The translations under genes and the position numbers were made by a program. The notes under the pieces were generated by a model. It was not told the origin of the DNA, did not search any database, and saw only the letters and a list, made by a program, of their open reading frames with translations. A stretch of DNA of 64,000 nucleotides from Dietzia timorensis (GTDB lineage: Bacteria; Actinomycetota; Actinomycetes; Mycobacteriales; Mycobacteriaceae). The stretch covers positions 248,001-312,000 of the forward strand of contig NZ_CP015961.1 of the NCBI RefSeq assembly GCF_001659785.1. Reading direction: 5' to 3'. This document shows positions 50,471-59,513 of the stretch, piece after piece; the stretch's first letter is position 1, and every line of letters begins with the position of its first letter.

Positions 50471-51130
50471 CTAGCCGCTTTGTCCCGGCGCGTGCCGCAG
50501 CCACTCGAGAACCGCGCGCACGCGCCGGTTCTCGTCATCGGGTGCGAAGCCGAGTTTCCTGAACACCGCCGCCACGTGCTTACTCACCGCGCCGGCACTG
50601 AGAAACAGCCGCTCCGAGATCTGCGAGTTACTCAGTCCCTCGGCCATCAACGCGAGTACCTCTTGCTCGCGCGCGGTCAGCGCGGCGACCCCGCTCGTCC
50701 GATTGCGCAGCAGCGTCTTCACCACGTCCGGGTCGACGACGGTCTCCCCACGCGCCACCGCCTCGAGCGACGCCAAAAAGTCCCGCACATCGCCCACGCG
50801 TTCCTTGAGTAGATACCCGAAGCTGCCGTGTTCGAGCAGCGTGTCCAGGTATGCCGCCGCAACGTATTGGGAGAGTATGACGGCGGGCAGTGCATCCTCC
50901 CCGGACGCCGAACGCTCGCGGCGGATCGTGTGGACTGCGGCGAGCCCGTCATCTGCCATGTTCGGAGGCATGCGCACGTCCGAGACGATGAGATCCGGGG
51001 AGTGCTCGGCGCACGCCGCGATGAGTTCCGGGGCGTCGGAGACCGCGACGACCACGTGTCCGGCAGCCTCGAGGAGTTGGGCAAGGCCGGCGCGCAACAG
51101 CGCGGAATCCTCGGCGAGAACGATCCTCAT
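50471..51130 (-). CDS. NarL/LuxR-type response regulator
   Basis: The 219-residue regulator has a receiver domain (about 1-120; acidic pocket Glu7-Asp8, phosphoacceptor Asp51 in DLIVSDVRMP, Lys in GYLLKERVG) and a C-terminal LuxR-type helix-turn-helix (about 150-215; ALTAREQEVLALMAEGLSN). Its ATG at 51130 overlaps the stop of the sensor kinase gene (ATGA). Longer in-frame starts overlap the kinase and are rejected. It likely acts on the divergent ABC transporter genes. Confidence 0.92.
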   Translation of the reverse strand: MRIVLAEDSALLRAGLAQLLEAAGHVVVAVSDAPELIAACAEHSPDLIVSDVRMPPNMADDGLAAVHTIRRERSASGEDALPAVILSQYVAAAYLDTLLEHGSFGYLLKERVGDVRDFLASLEAVARGETVVDPDVVKTLLRNRTSGVAALTAREQEVLALMAEGLSNSQISERLFLSAGAVSKHVAAVFRKLGFAPDDENRRVRAVLEWLRHAPGQSG

Positions 51131-52416
51131 TCGGCCTCCTCCAAGCGGTGAACGTCCACGGCCGTCCCGGAGCCAGAGTACGTAGTACCCGCCTCGCCCC
51201 GCAGCTCCCGCGATGCAGGCAGTTCCAACCTCAGGCGCGCGCCGCCGAGTCTCGAGGACCATTCCAGCGCCGCGTTCCCGCCAAGTGCGGAGGCCCGTTC
51301 CCGGAGGCCTGCGACTCCGGTCCCGGAATTTGCATCTAGCGAGGCCTCGGAAAGTCCAGCCCCGTCGTCGTCAACACGGATACCCACCGTCGACCGCGAG
51401 AACCGCACCGCGATATCCACGCGCTCGGCGCCGCCGTGGCGGACGGCGTTGGTGAGTCCTTCGGCGGCGCAGTGGTACAGCAACAGCGCCGGGGTCGCGC
51501 TGATCGCGGTGCCGGAGCCGGGTTCTATGTCCGTGTGGAGTTCGCCGTCGACCCCGCTGTGCGCAAGCAATTCACCAAGAGCCTCCACGAGTCCTCTGTC
51601 CGCAAGAACTTGCGGGTAGATTCCTCGAATCACCTGGCGCAACGCCTCGAGAGCACTACGGGCGTTGAGTTTGGCTTGTTCGAGGGGTTCGGCGAGTTCC
51701 GGCGCGTCCGCCGCCTTGAGCTCGGCCGTGGCGATGTTGAGCTGCAGCGCGCTGAGGTACTGCTGCACGCCGTCGTGGAGTTCGCGTTCGATGCGGCTGC
51801 GCTCTCCTGTGAAGGCGTCGATGAGTACCGCGCGTGATTCTTCGAGGCGCAACAGATCCTCGCGCGTCGGCGCGTTCGTTGCCGACGTGGAATAGACCGC
51901 GGCGCCGGCGATGAGCCAGGACAGGTACGCGAGCGCGAAAAGGAACACGATCGCGAATCCCCAGCCCGCGGCAAGAACGCCGGGAAACCACGACGTGGTC
52001 CACCAGCCGAGAGTGAACTCGAGATCCGAGCGAAACAGGGAAATGACCGGAATGACCAGCAGCGAGACCACAGCGGTCGCGCCGATCGCCTCGATGACGA
52101 ACGCGAGGAGCGAGAGTACGAGCTGGCATGCGAGGTGGACGAATTTCTGCCAGTCGAACCACCTGCCGGCGCGGCGACGTCGAATCGGCACGCCCATCCA
52201 CCTAGCCCCGGTGGCGCCGAGTTCGTCGGCGATACGCGCGACGAGCGGTAGCCACGGCAAGAGCACGATCGACGCGATGAGCAGCGGGAGCGCGATCACG
52301 GCGAGGACGAACGTCCACGCCATCGCGCGCCACGTCGCTGCGGCGAGGATGAACCGTAGCGGGTTGTGGCGAAAGCCCCTCGGCCAGCGTGCGCGGTGTT
52401 CGGGCGGACGGTCCAT
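51127..52416 (-). CDS. Membrane sensor histidine kinase (HisKA_3)
   Basis: The 429-residue kinase has an N-terminal putative-sensor domain with about four to five membrane helices (about residues 28-190; ATWRAMAWTFVLAVIALPLL, then a pair near 115-170), the HisKA_3 phosphoacceptor box ERELHDGVQQYLSAL (about 218-232), and a C-terminal HATPase domain (LTNAVRHGG, RVDDDGAGLS, GLRERASALGG). It is of the NarX/DesK group that pairs with LuxR-type regulators, as here. The ATG at 52416 gives the usual N-terminus; upstream in-frame sequence overlaps the divergent promoter. The signal sensed is unknown; linked ABC genes suggest envelope stress or antibiotic efflux. Confidence 0.9.
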   Translation of the reverse strand: MDRPPEHRARWPRGFRHNPLRFILAAATWRAMAWTFVLAVIALPLLIASIVLLPWLPLVARIADELGATGARWMGVPIRRRRAGRWFDWQKFVHLACQLVLSLLAFVIEAIGATAVVSLLVIPVISLFRSDLEFTLGWWTTSWFPGVLAAGWGFAIVFLFALAYLSWLIAGAAVYSTSATNAPTREDLLRLEESRAVLIDAFTGERSRIERELHDGVQQYLSALQLNIATAELKAADAPELAEPLEQAKLNARSALEALRQVIRGIYPQVLADRGLVEALGELLAHSGVDGELHTDIEPGSGTAISATPALLLYHCAAEGLTNAVRHGGAERVDIAVRFSRSTVGIRVDDDGAGLSEASLDANSGTGVAGLRERASALGGNAALEWSSRLGGARLRLELPASRELRGEAGTTYSGSGTAVDVHRLEEAE

Positions 52417-52526
52417 GGGCACCGAGCTTAACGGCTCAGGAAGCCCGACACAGTAGAGCTGGCTCCACCTCGGCACGGAACTCCGCGCCATATCGCGGAC
52501 GTATGACATGAGATGAACTCGAGGAC

Positions 52527-53201
52527 ATGAACACAACAACGCGACAGGCCGGGCCATTCGAGCCACGGCAACAACCGAGTGCGCACCAGATGTCCGCAGC
52601 GTCGTCTCCCTCGATCATCGCCGAGAACCTCGGGATGCGATACGGAACCACAACGGTTTTCGAAGGACTGAATCTGAAGGTGCTTCCGGGACGGATTCTG
52701 GTACTCGCCGGACCTTCGGGGGCCGGCAAGACAACGCTGCTCAACCTCTTGTCGGGGTTGGACTCGGCGACTGCGGGCAGGGTGAACGCTCCCGGCCGGA
52801 CCCAGCGCGGTTTCGTGTTCCAGGACTATAACCTGCTGGAATCGCTGTCCGCCTGGGATAATGCACTGCTGTCGGGGAGGCTGCTGGGGAAGCGGGTGAA
52901 CAAGGCGGCGGCGCGCGCGACGTTCGCGGAACTGGGACTCGACGGCCTCGAGCGTCGGCTCCCGCACGAACTTTCCGGCGGGCAGCAGCAACGCGTCGCC
53001 GTGGCTCGGGTGCTGATTGCGCGGGTGCCCTTCATCTTCGCCGACGAGCCGACCGGCGCGCTCGACGCGCGGAGCGCGGACATCGTCCTCCGCAACCTGC
53101 GCGGCGCGGCCGACCGAGGCGCGACCGTGGTTCTCGTGTCCCATTCGCCTGAAGGATTGAGCTGTGCCGATGACATCGTGGAAATCGGAGGCGGCCGATG
53201 A
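52527..53201 (+). CDS. ABC transporter ATP-binding protein
   Basis: The 224-residue ATPase of the MacB/LolD group has Walker A (GPSGAGKTTLLNLLSG), signature LSGGQQQRVAVARVLI, Walker B with FIFADEPTGALD, and the H-loop VLVSHSPEG. An N-terminal extension of about 30 residues before SIIAENLGMRYG is Gln/Pro-rich; the ATG at 52590 is an alternative start. It overlaps the permease gene by four bases (ATGA). The two-component genes diverge from it across a gap of 110 bases, a common arrangement for antimicrobial-responsive exporters. Confidence 0.92.
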   Translation: MNTTTRQAGPFEPRQQPSAHQMSAASSPSIIAENLGMRYGTTTVFEGLNLKVLPGRILVLAGPSGAGKTTLLNLLSGLDSATAGRVNAPGRTQRGFVFQDYNLLESLSAWDNALLSGRLLGKRVNKAAARATFAELGLDGLERRLPHELSGGQQQRVAVARVLIARVPFIFADEPTGALDARSADIVLRNLRGAADRGATVVLVSHSPEGLSCADDIVEIGGGR

Positions 53202-54475
53202 ACAGCGTGGTGATGGATGTGGCGCGCAGCGATATTCGAGCCAATGCGCTCTCCTGGTTGGCGTTCGCGCTCACCTATGTCGCCGCAGGCACAGGGGTAG
53301 CGTGCGCGCTGGCCTTCCTTGTCACCGGGGGAGGGGAATCCGAGGAACTCGGCGGCACGGTTCTCGGGATGGCCCTGGTGTCTGTCTTCGCGTCGACGGC
53401 GACGCTGTCCGGGCTGATCGTCAATGAGCGCCGACGCGTGTATGCGAGCTGGAAGATGGCGGGGATGTCGGGGGCTGCGGCGTCCGCCGTCATACTTTTC
53501 CAGGTTGTGGCGGTCGCGGGGCTGAGCTCTCTGGGCGGGAGCCTGGTCGCGCCGCCGATTGTGGGTGCGATGGTTGCGAGGGTCAGGCTGGAAGGGGTCG
53601 ATGTGGGGGATCCGCGGGTGAATCTCGCCGTTATTGCGATCGCGGTGGGGATCTGCGCGTCCGGCGCTGTCGGGGGATCGCTCGGCCGGGCGGTGTCGGT
53701 GGGGTGGCGGCCCGCCGTGAAGGCCGCGCGAGGCGCCGCCGTGCCCAAGGTGCGGCGCGGCGTGTGGGCGACGGTGTTCGGGCTGACATTCGCCGGGACA
53801 GGGCTGATCCTGCCGTTCACCGGGGAGATGCGCGGGGATCCGACCGCCGGCGTAGGCATTGCGACGATCGTGCTGCTTGCGATGGTGTGCCTGATGCCGT
53901 GGTTTATTCGGCCGGTGCTGCAGTGGACGCGAGCGCTGCATGCGTGTGGAGTCACTGCACGGGTAGCGACGGGTAGCGCGCGGGCACGGACGGCGTACAC
54001 CTCGGCACAGGTCGTGCCGTGGTTCCTTCTGGCGGGAATGGTGGTGGGCGTTGGCTCGCCGATCAAGGCGCTTTCCGGGGTCGAGGAAGGGGCGGGGGTG
54101 TCGAGCCTCGGGCTGACGTTCGTGCTGCTCGCCCCCGCGCTGGTGCCGGCGCTTGTCGCGGGCGTCGGGTCGATGTGCGTGATGGCGCCGCGGACTCGGG
54201 CCGATGAACGGACGCTCGCGCGAGCGGGGGCGTCGACCAGGCAACGCAACCGCGCGCTGCTGTGGGAGGCATCCGCCGTGACCGCGACCGTGGGGATTCT
54301 GACGCTGGGCCTGGCGCTGGTCGGCGTCGCGTTGACCAACGTGACCGCCACCGGCTCCGCGTTTCCCTCCGCGTGGTGGGCGAGCATCTTGTGGTTGCCG
54401 CTGGTGGCGATCCTCTCGGCGATGTTCGCCCTGATGGCAGGGGTCAAGATGATGCTGCCGCGGGGTCGGGCCTAG
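53198..54475 (+). CDS. FtsX-like ABC transporter permease
   Basis: The 425-residue product has about ten predicted membrane helices arranged as in FtsX/MacB-type permeases: an N-terminal block (about 15-70), and repeated TM pairs through to the C-terminus (GILTLGLALVGVALTNV, WLPLVAILSAMFALMAGV), with short periplasmic loops. The absence of a long periplasmic domain distinguishes it from MacB and suggests a BceB-like or a general exporter. It is coupled to the ATPase gene and ends before a 23-base inverted repeat. Confidence 0.8.
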   Translation: MNSVVMDVARSDIRANALSWLAFALTYVAAGTGVACALAFLVTGGGESEELGGTVLGMALVSVFASTATLSGLIVNERRRVYASWKMAGMSGAAASAVILFQVVAVAGLSSLGGSLVAPPIVGAMVARVRLEGVDVGDPRVNLAVIAIAVGICASGAVGGSLGRAVSVGWRPAVKAARGAAVPKVRRGVWATVFGLTFAGTGLILPFTGEMRGDPTAGVGIATIVLLAMVCLMPWFIRPVLQWTRALHACGVTARVATGSARARTAYTSAQVVPWFLLAGMVVGVGSPIKALSGVEEGAGVSSLGLTFVLLAPALVPALVAGVGSMCVMAPRTRADERTLARAGASTRQRNRALLWEASAVTATVGILTLGLALVGVALTNVTATGSAFPSAWWASILWLPLVAILSAMFALMAGVKMMLPRGRA

Positions 54476-54543
54476 GGCGTGAGCGGTGACGGCGCGGGGA
54501 CGACTTGGTGCCGGGGCCCGATTCGCGCGTCTCTGCGTGTAAA

Positions 54544-54611
54544 CACGATCGAACGTGCCGAAACAGGCCCTAGGGAGCCCCAGAAGATCTGTTTGAGCAC
54601 GTTCGATCGTG
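54544..54611. repeat. 23-base imperfect inverted repeat after the ABC operon
   Basis: Arms of 23 bases at 54544-54566 (begins CACGATCGAACGTGC) and 54589-54611 (ends GCACGTTCGATCGTG) are complementary at 21 of 23 positions, separated by 22 bases. The arms are longer and less GC-rich than other terminators in the window and lack a T-run. They lie between the ABC permease and the small membrane protein gene (convergent). A terminator, an insertion-sequence remnant or a recognition site are all possible. Confidence 0.6.
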
Positions 54612-54657
54612 ATTGCGGCGTTGAGGGAGGCGCGCGGCAGGGCAGAGCCCGCGCGAG

Positions 54658-54927
54658 TCAGCGATCCTCGGCGTCCGTGTCGGCGCCGTGGTGGCTGTCG
54701 CCCTCGCCATCGTCGTCCTCGTCGCCATCCTTGTCGGCAGAGAACGCCACCGCCAGCGCGATTCCGATGCCCATGCCGACGGGAATGCCCAGAAGGATGT
54801 TGTCCATGGCGACGCCGATGCTGATGCCCAAGGCGACCCCGATCGCCAGGCCGATGGCCCAGCTCTCCTTGTTCGGGTAGTTCCGGGAGGACTGCGGAGA
54901 TGGCGGAGGAGATGGCGGAGGAGTCAT
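54658..54927 (-). CDS. Small glycine-zipper-like membrane protein
   Basis: The 89-residue product has a Pro/Ser-rich N-terminus (1-15), two closely spaced hydrophobic segments (about 24-40 GLAIGVALGISIGVAM and 46-64 GIPVGMGIGIALAVAF) with small-residue GxxxG spacing, and an acidic Asp/Glu/His C-terminal tail. No family is recognised. Its ATG is nine bases after the glfT1 stop on the same strand, so it is probably the last gene of the wzm-wzt-glfT1 operon. Confidence 0.7.
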   Translation of the reverse strand: MTPPPSPPPSPQSSRNYPNKESWAIGLAIGVALGISIGVAMDNILLGIPVGMGIGIALAVAFSADKDGDEDDDGEGDSHHGADTDAEDR

Positions 54928-54936
54928 GGCCTCACT

Positions 54937-55908
54937 CTAACGGCGGAAGTCCTCCGACGCGCCGCGTCGCTGCAGCCGCGCCCACTCGGCGAGGCCCTGC
55001 GGATCCTTGCGCGAGACGAGGAAGTACCAGCCGAAACGCACGATCTCCTGCGGCAGCAGCTTGCGCATGCCCGGTTGGCTGAGCAGGTAGCCACGATTGC
55101 GGTAGGTGAAGAACCGCTTCCCCTCATCGTCGGGGTACTGCGTGTGCATCCGCCCGCCGAGGATCGGCTTGAACTCGCCCGAACCGTTGGGGTGCAGGTA
55201 CGCCGCCGTCAGACACGTGCCGAAGCGCACGCCCGAACGTACGAGCCGCCGGTGGATCTCCACCTCGTCGCCGCGGATGAACAGCCGCAGATCCGGCACG
55301 CCCACGCGGAACAGGCAGTCCGCGGTGAACAGCGCGCCGTTGAACAGCGAGGCGATGCCGGGCAGCAGGTCGGAGGAATCGACATTGCCCTCGGCGTCCG
55401 GCTCGAACAGCTCCGAACGCAGCCGCCGCCACGCAAGCCCCCGGCGCAGCGGGAACGCCAGTCGATCGGGATCGTCGATGTCGGCGACCACCGGGGAGAC
55501 CTCGTCGAGGCCATGCCGCGAGGCGCAATCCAGCAGCGTTTCCAGGACCTCGGTGCTTTCGGGACGTCCGTCGTCATCGGCACACCAGACGCGGTCGGCG
55601 CCGAGTGCGAGGGCCTGGAGCATGCCGAGCGCGAAACCGCCGGCGCCGCCCAGATTGTGGCGGCTACCCACATAGGATGACGGCGCCGGAAGCGATTCCA
55701 CGAGTTCGCGAACCTCGGGCTCGTCGGCATTGTCGACGACGATGACGTGGTCCACCGGGCGGGTCTGTGAGCACACGAGCTCGAGCGAGCGGCGCAGCGG
55801 TTCGAGGCGCTTGTGGGTGACCACGACCGCGATGATCTTCTCGCCGGATGTGCCTCCGTTCGCAGGCGTTCCGGATGTGCCAGATGACGGCGGGGTGGGG
55901 GAGGTCAT
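54937..55908 (-). CDS. glfT1: Galactofuranosyltransferase GlfT1
   Basis: GlfT1 adds the first two galactofuranose residues to the decaprenyl-linked rhamnose-GlcNAc linker at the cytoplasmic face. The 323-residue GT-2 family product has the N-terminal AVVVTHKRLEPLRRSLELV, the LGGAGGFALGML segment and the metal-binding WCADDDGRPE, and a downstream GDEVEIHRRL. An N-terminal Ser/Thr/Gly-rich stretch of about 22 residues precedes the domain. The ATG at 55908 overlaps the wzt stop (ATGA). The wzm-wzt-glfT1 set matches the mycobacterial Rv3781-Rv3783 genes. Confidence 0.92.
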   Translation of the reverse strand: MTSPTPPSSGTSGTPANGGTSGEKIIAVVVTHKRLEPLRRSLELVCSQTRPVDHVIVVDNADEPEVRELVESLPAPSSYVGSRHNLGGAGGFALGMLQALALGADRVWCADDDGRPESTEVLETLLDCASRHGLDEVSPVVADIDDPDRLAFPLRRGLAWRRLRSELFEPDAEGNVDSSDLLPGIASLFNGALFTADCLFRVGVPDLRLFIRGDEVEIHRRLVRSGVRFGTCLTAAYLHPNGSGEFKPILGGRMHTQYPDDEGKRFFTYRNRGYLLSQPGMRKLLPQEIVRFGWYFLVSRKDPQGLAEWARLQRRGASEDFRR

Positions 55909-56759
55909 CGGGCCTGGCCTCCTTCGGCGGCGTTCGCGGCTGCTTTCGCCTCGGCCGCGCGATCCTTGGCGAGGCGGTCGAGCGATTCGCGCACGGCCTT
56001 TCCGGCATCGGGCCCCTCGTAGGCGGTAACGACCTCCTCGATCTCGCCGGTCTGGCGGATCTCGCCGTGGTCGATCCACATCGCCGAGTCGCAGAGCTGG
56101 GCGAGGAAGTCGTTGGAGTGCGAGGCGAAGACGAGGATGCCCGAGCGCTCGACGAGCTTCTCGAGGCGGATGCGCGCCTTCTTCATGAACTCGGCGTCGA
56201 CCGCGCCGATGCCCTCGTCGAGGAGGAGAATCTCCGGATCGATGGAGGTGACTACGCCCATCGCCAGGCGCACGCGCATGCCCGTGGAGTAGGTGCGCAG
56301 CGGCATGGACAGGTAATCGCCGAGTTCGGTGAAGTCTGCGATCTCGTCCATCTTCTGCTGCATCTGCTTGCGGGTCTGGCCGAGGAAGAGCCCGCGGATG
56401 ATGATGTTCTCGAAGCCGGAGATCTCCGGGTCCATGCCGACGCCGAGGTCGAAGACCGGGGCGACGCGGCCGCGGATCTGCGCGGCCCCGCGCGTGGGTT
56501 CGTAGATGCCCGAGAGCAGGCGGAGCAGCGTCGACTTGCCGGCGCCGTTGTGGCCGACGAGGCCGATGCGGTCGCCCTCCTTGAGGTTGAGGTTGATGTT
56601 CTTGAGCGCCTCGACGACGACCACGTTGGAGTCGGTCTTGCCGATCGCGCCGCCTGCCGAGCCGAGGACGGCCTTCTTCAGCGAGCGGGACTTGGCGTCG
56701 AAGATCGGAAAGTCGACGCAGGCGTTCTCGCACGTGATCGAGACTTTTGAGCGAGCCAT
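55905..56759 (-). CDS. wzt: Galactan exporter ATPase Wzt
   Basis: The 284-residue ATPase drives export of the lipid-linked galactan with Wzm. It has Walker A GHNGAGKSTLLRLLSGI (about residues 69-85), the O-antigen-exporter-type segment GRVAPVFDLGVGMDPE, signature YSTGMRVRLAMGV, Walker B EILLLDEGIGAVD and H-loop FASHSNDF. It lacks a C-terminal carbohydrate-binding domain, as in the mycobacterial protein; only an Ala/Arg-rich tail is present. It begins 18 bases after wzm and overlaps glfT1 by four bases. Confidence 0.92.
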   Translation of the reverse strand: MARSKVSITCENACVDFPIFDAKSRSLKKAVLGSAGGAIGKTDSNVVVVEALKNINLNLKEGDRIGLVGHNGAGKSTLLRLLSGIYEPTRGAAQIRGRVAPVFDLGVGMDPEISGFENIIIRGLFLGQTRKQMQQKMDEIADFTELGDYLSMPLRTYSTGMRVRLAMGVVTSIDPEILLLDEGIGAVDAEFMKKARIRLEKLVERSGILVFASHSNDFLAQLCDSAMWIDHGEIRQTGEIEEVVTAYEGPDAGKAVRESLDRLAKDRAAEAKAAANAAEGGQAR

Positions 56760-56777
56760 GGTGTGTGCGTTCCTTTC

Positions 56778-57659
56778 CTAAACCCAGTACGGGACGCGCG
56801 AGCGGTACTGGCGCATGATGACGAGCGCGAGCAGCAGGCCCGCCGCAGTGCAGCCGAGGACGATCCACCAGTGGTAGGCGTCGATCGGCTCGCCGATCAT
56901 GGGCGCGCGGATGATCTCGAGGTAGTGATACAGCGGGTTGATCTGTGCGAGCTTGGCGCGCTCGGCGACGTCGCCGCCCTGCTGCTCGAGGGTGGCGGTC
57001 GTCCAGACGATCGGGGTCATGTAGAACGCGAGCTGGACGAGAGAATCGAGCAGCGGCGCGACATCGCGGAAGCGGGTGGCGATGATGCCGAAAAGCAGCG
57101 TGACCCATACGCCGTTGACGACGAGCAGCGCGAGCGCGGGCAGGGCCAGCAGGAGTTCCCAGCCGAGCGGTCTGGGGAACACGATCATCAAAATGACCCA
57201 GATGATGATGTTGTGCGCGAGGAAGAGGAGTTGCTTCCACACGAGCCTGTAGATATGTACCGACAGCGCGCTCGGCAGCTGTTTGATGAGGCCCTCGTTA
57301 TAGATGAAGACTTCGGAGCCCTCCTTGATGCAGCCGGAGATGAAGTTCCAGATGATCAGGCCCACGGCGACGTGGGGGAGGAACTCGGCGAGATCCATCT
57401 GGAACAGCACCGAATACAGCAGGCCCAGAGCCAGGGCCATCACGCCCGTGGCGACTGTGATCCAGATCGGGCCGAGGGTGGAGCGCCGGTAGCGCTGTTT
57501 GATGTCCTGCCAGCCAAGCTGTAGCCACAGCTGGCGCTGGCTGAAGCCGCGGGTCAGATCCTCGAAGGCGCGCTTGAACGTGCGTGAGTCGCTGACCAGC
57601 GGAGCCGAGCTGGTCTGCGGCTCTGGCTGCGCGGTTTCGGTACTTGAATCGTTGCTCAC
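56778..57659 (-). CDS. wzm: Galactan exporter permease Wzm
   Basis: The 293-residue permease has an ABC-2-type six-helix core (about 60-290) with the conserved RQLWLQLGWQDIKQRYRRS just before TM1, VGLIIWNFISGCIKEGSEVF, and the LINPLYHYLEIIRAPMIG-like segment AQINPLYHYLEIIRAP. It partners Wzt for flipping the galactan. The GTG at 57659 gives the expected N-terminus; upstream in-frame sequence reads as noise. It is the first gene of the operon, with a gap of about 160 bases to the divergent YcaQ-like gene. Confidence 0.9.
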   Translation of the reverse strand: MSNDSSTETAQPEPQTSSAPLVSDSRTFKRAFEDLTRGFSQRQLWLQLGWQDIKQRYRRSTLGPIWITVATGVMALALGLLYSVLFQMDLAEFLPHVAVGLIIWNFISGCIKEGSEVFIYNEGLIKQLPSALSVHIYRLVWKQLLFLAHNIIIWVILMIVFPRPLGWELLLALPALALLVVNGVWVTLLFGIIATRFRDVAPLLDSLVQLAFYMTPIVWTTATLEQQGGDVAERAKLAQINPLYHYLEIIRAPMIGEPIDAYHWWIVLGCTAAGLLLALVIMRQYRSRVPYWV

Positions 57660-57821
57660 GTGGGCAAACCTTACCCGTTGGGAATGAGAAAGCCGTGTCG
57701 CGAGGACGGAGGCGTCCGCAATGAGGAGATCATCGGCGACCAGGCCGGGAGGGACGCTCTGGCCACGCACCTGGCAGCGTTGCGGGCCATCGCCGACGGA
57801 TAGTCGGAGGCGTCGCCTACG

Positions 57822-59006
57822 GTGTGGGGCATGGGAAACCGCCACTCGCCGGAGGCGAGTTTGTCCGCCGACGAGGCGCGGCGTATTGCGCTGCGCGCCC
57901 AGGGCTTTATCGGCGCCCCGGACCGGAAGGCGGGCGTGCGCGGGGTGCTGCGCAGCCTCGGGACGGTGCAGCTCGACACGATTTCGGTGCTAGCCCGCTC
58001 GCATGAGCTCGTCGCGTATGCGCGCCTCGGCGCGGTGGGTCGGGAGCGAGTGGACCGCGCCTACTGGAGCGATGCGCACTCCTTCGAGTACTGGTCGCAT
58101 GCCGCGTGCATCCTGCCGATCGAGGAATGGCCGCTGTTCGCGTTCCGGCGCCGCGCGCACCGCGAGCGGACGATGTGGGGCAAGGGAGTGTCCGAGCGCA
58201 CCTACCGCGACATGCTCGCACAGCTGCGCGAGCGCGGGCCGCTCACCTCGACCGAGCTCGGCGGCGCGAAGAAGACTGCGGACTGGTGGGACTGGAGCGA
58301 GACGAAGATCGCCGTCGAGGCGGCGCTCGCCAAGGGGGACGTGGTGTGCACGACGCGCCGCGGCTGGAAGCGCGTGTACGACCTCGCCGAGCGCGCAGTT
58401 CCCGCCGAGCTTCGGGAGCAGGACCTCAGCGACGCCGAATGCCATCGCCGGCTCGTCCGACAGGCCGGCATCGCGATGGGCGTGGCCACGCGCTCCGATC
58501 TCGCCGATTACCACCGCATCCGCGGCGCCGACGTCGATGCGGTCATCGGGGATACCGGACTCGTTCGGGTTGACGTCGCCGGCTGGAAAGACCCGGCCTG
58601 GGCTGATCCCGCGGCGCTGGAACAGCTGCCGCGCGGCCGCCATCGCACCACTTTGCTGTCGCCCTTCGATTCGCTGATCTGGCATCGCCCGCGCACCGAC
58701 CGCATCTTCGACTTCACCCACCGACTCGAGGCGTACGTGCCCAGGCCGAAGCGAATCCACGGCTACTTCGCGATGCCGATTCTCGCCGGCGGAAAGCTCA
58801 TCGGTCGGGTCGATCCTGGCCGCGACGGCGGGGCGCTCGTGGCCAGGCAGATCTCGTTGTTCGACGTCAGACATGCTCCGCAGGCTGCCTCTGCGCTGCG
58901 CGAGGCGGCGACGTGGGTGGGCGCCGAGGAGGTGCGCATCGACCGCTGCGACGAGCCGGCGGTCGCGGATTCGCTTCGTTCCGAACTCTCGGGGCACGCC
59001 AGCTGA
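57822..59006 (+). CDS. YcaQ/AlkX-like DNA interstrand-crosslink glycosylase
   Basis: The 394-residue product belongs to the HTH_42 (winged-helix) family that includes E. coli YcaQ, a glycosylase that unhooks DNA interstrand crosslinks. It has the catalytic QxD signature in GTVQLDTISVLARSHE (about residues 46-61) and the downstream LLSPFDSLIWHRPRTDRIF and YFAMPILAGGKLIGRVD segments found in the family. The GTG at 57822 with GGAGG eleven bases upstream is preferred; the ATG at 57831 is an alternative. It is alone between the wzm operon and the MerR gene. Confidence 0.82.
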   Translation: MWGMGNRHSPEASLSADEARRIALRAQGFIGAPDRKAGVRGVLRSLGTVQLDTISVLARSHELVAYARLGAVGRERVDRAYWSDAHSFEYWSHAACILPIEEWPLFAFRRRAHRERTMWGKGVSERTYRDMLAQLRERGPLTSTELGGAKKTADWWDWSETKIAVEAALAKGDVVCTTRRGWKRVYDLAERAVPAELREQDLSDAECHRRLVRQAGIAMGVATRSDLADYHRIRGADVDAVIGDTGLVRVDVAGWKDPAWADPAALEQLPRGRHRTTLLSPFDSLIWHRPRTDRIFDFTHRLEAYVPRPKRIHGYFAMPILAGGKLIGRVDPGRDGGALVARQISLFDVRHAPQAASALREAATWVGAEEVRIDRCDEPAVADSLRSELSGHAS

Positions 59007-59019
59007 TCGTCGGGCCCAA

Positions 59020-59496
59020 CTATGCTGTCGGGCCGTCCGGATCCCGCCGCACGCCGAACTGCTCGAAGTCGGGCGTATGCCCGGGCTCCTCGGCGACCTG
59101 GCCGACGATATCGGCGAACCTGGGGCAGCGGCTGATGTCGTGATTGCGGCAGCGCAGCGCATGCTCGGTCATCGCGCGGGACAGCGCGATCTCGCGGGAT
59201 AGCTGATCGAGCTTGTCGAGGTGCGCCTCGAGGATCCGGTGCCGGTCGGCGTTGTCCATGTCGAGCATCGCCTTGATCTCCGGCAACGCCATCCCCGCGC
59301 GCTGATTGTGCTGGATCGCGAGGATCCGGACCAGGTCGTCGAGCCGGTAGCGGCGGTATCCGGCCGCCGTCCTCTCGGGGTGTAGCAGTCCCTCGTCCTC
59401 CCAGTGGCGCAGCACGTGCGTCGCCACGCCGACTCGCTCGGCCATCTCGCCCACGGTCCAGGTGGTTGCGGCCTGGTTCGCGGTGTTCTCGGTCAT
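59020..59496 (-). CDS. MerR family regulator with C-terminal cysteines
   Basis: The 158-residue regulator has an N-terminal MerR winged helix (about 13-80; WTVGEMAERVGVATHVLRHW, RYRLDDLVRILAIQ), a dimerisation helix (about 85-118) and a C-terminal segment ALRCRNHDISRCPRF with two cysteines and a His, which may sense a thiol- or metal-type signal. No SoxR-type four-cysteine cluster is present. The ATG at 59496 has a GGGGGAAAG RBS. It probably activates the divergent flavoprotein gene through the site at 59514-59544. Confidence 0.88.
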   Translation of the reverse strand: MTENTANQAATTWTVGEMAERVGVATHVLRHWEDEGLLHPERTAAGYRRYRLDDLVRILAIQHNQRAGMALPEIKAMLDMDNADRHRILEAHLDKLDQLSREIALSRAMTEHALRCRNHDISRCPRFADIVGQVAEEPGHTPDFEQFGVRRDPDGPTA

Positions 59497-59513
59497 ATAC
59501 TTTCCCCCAACGC

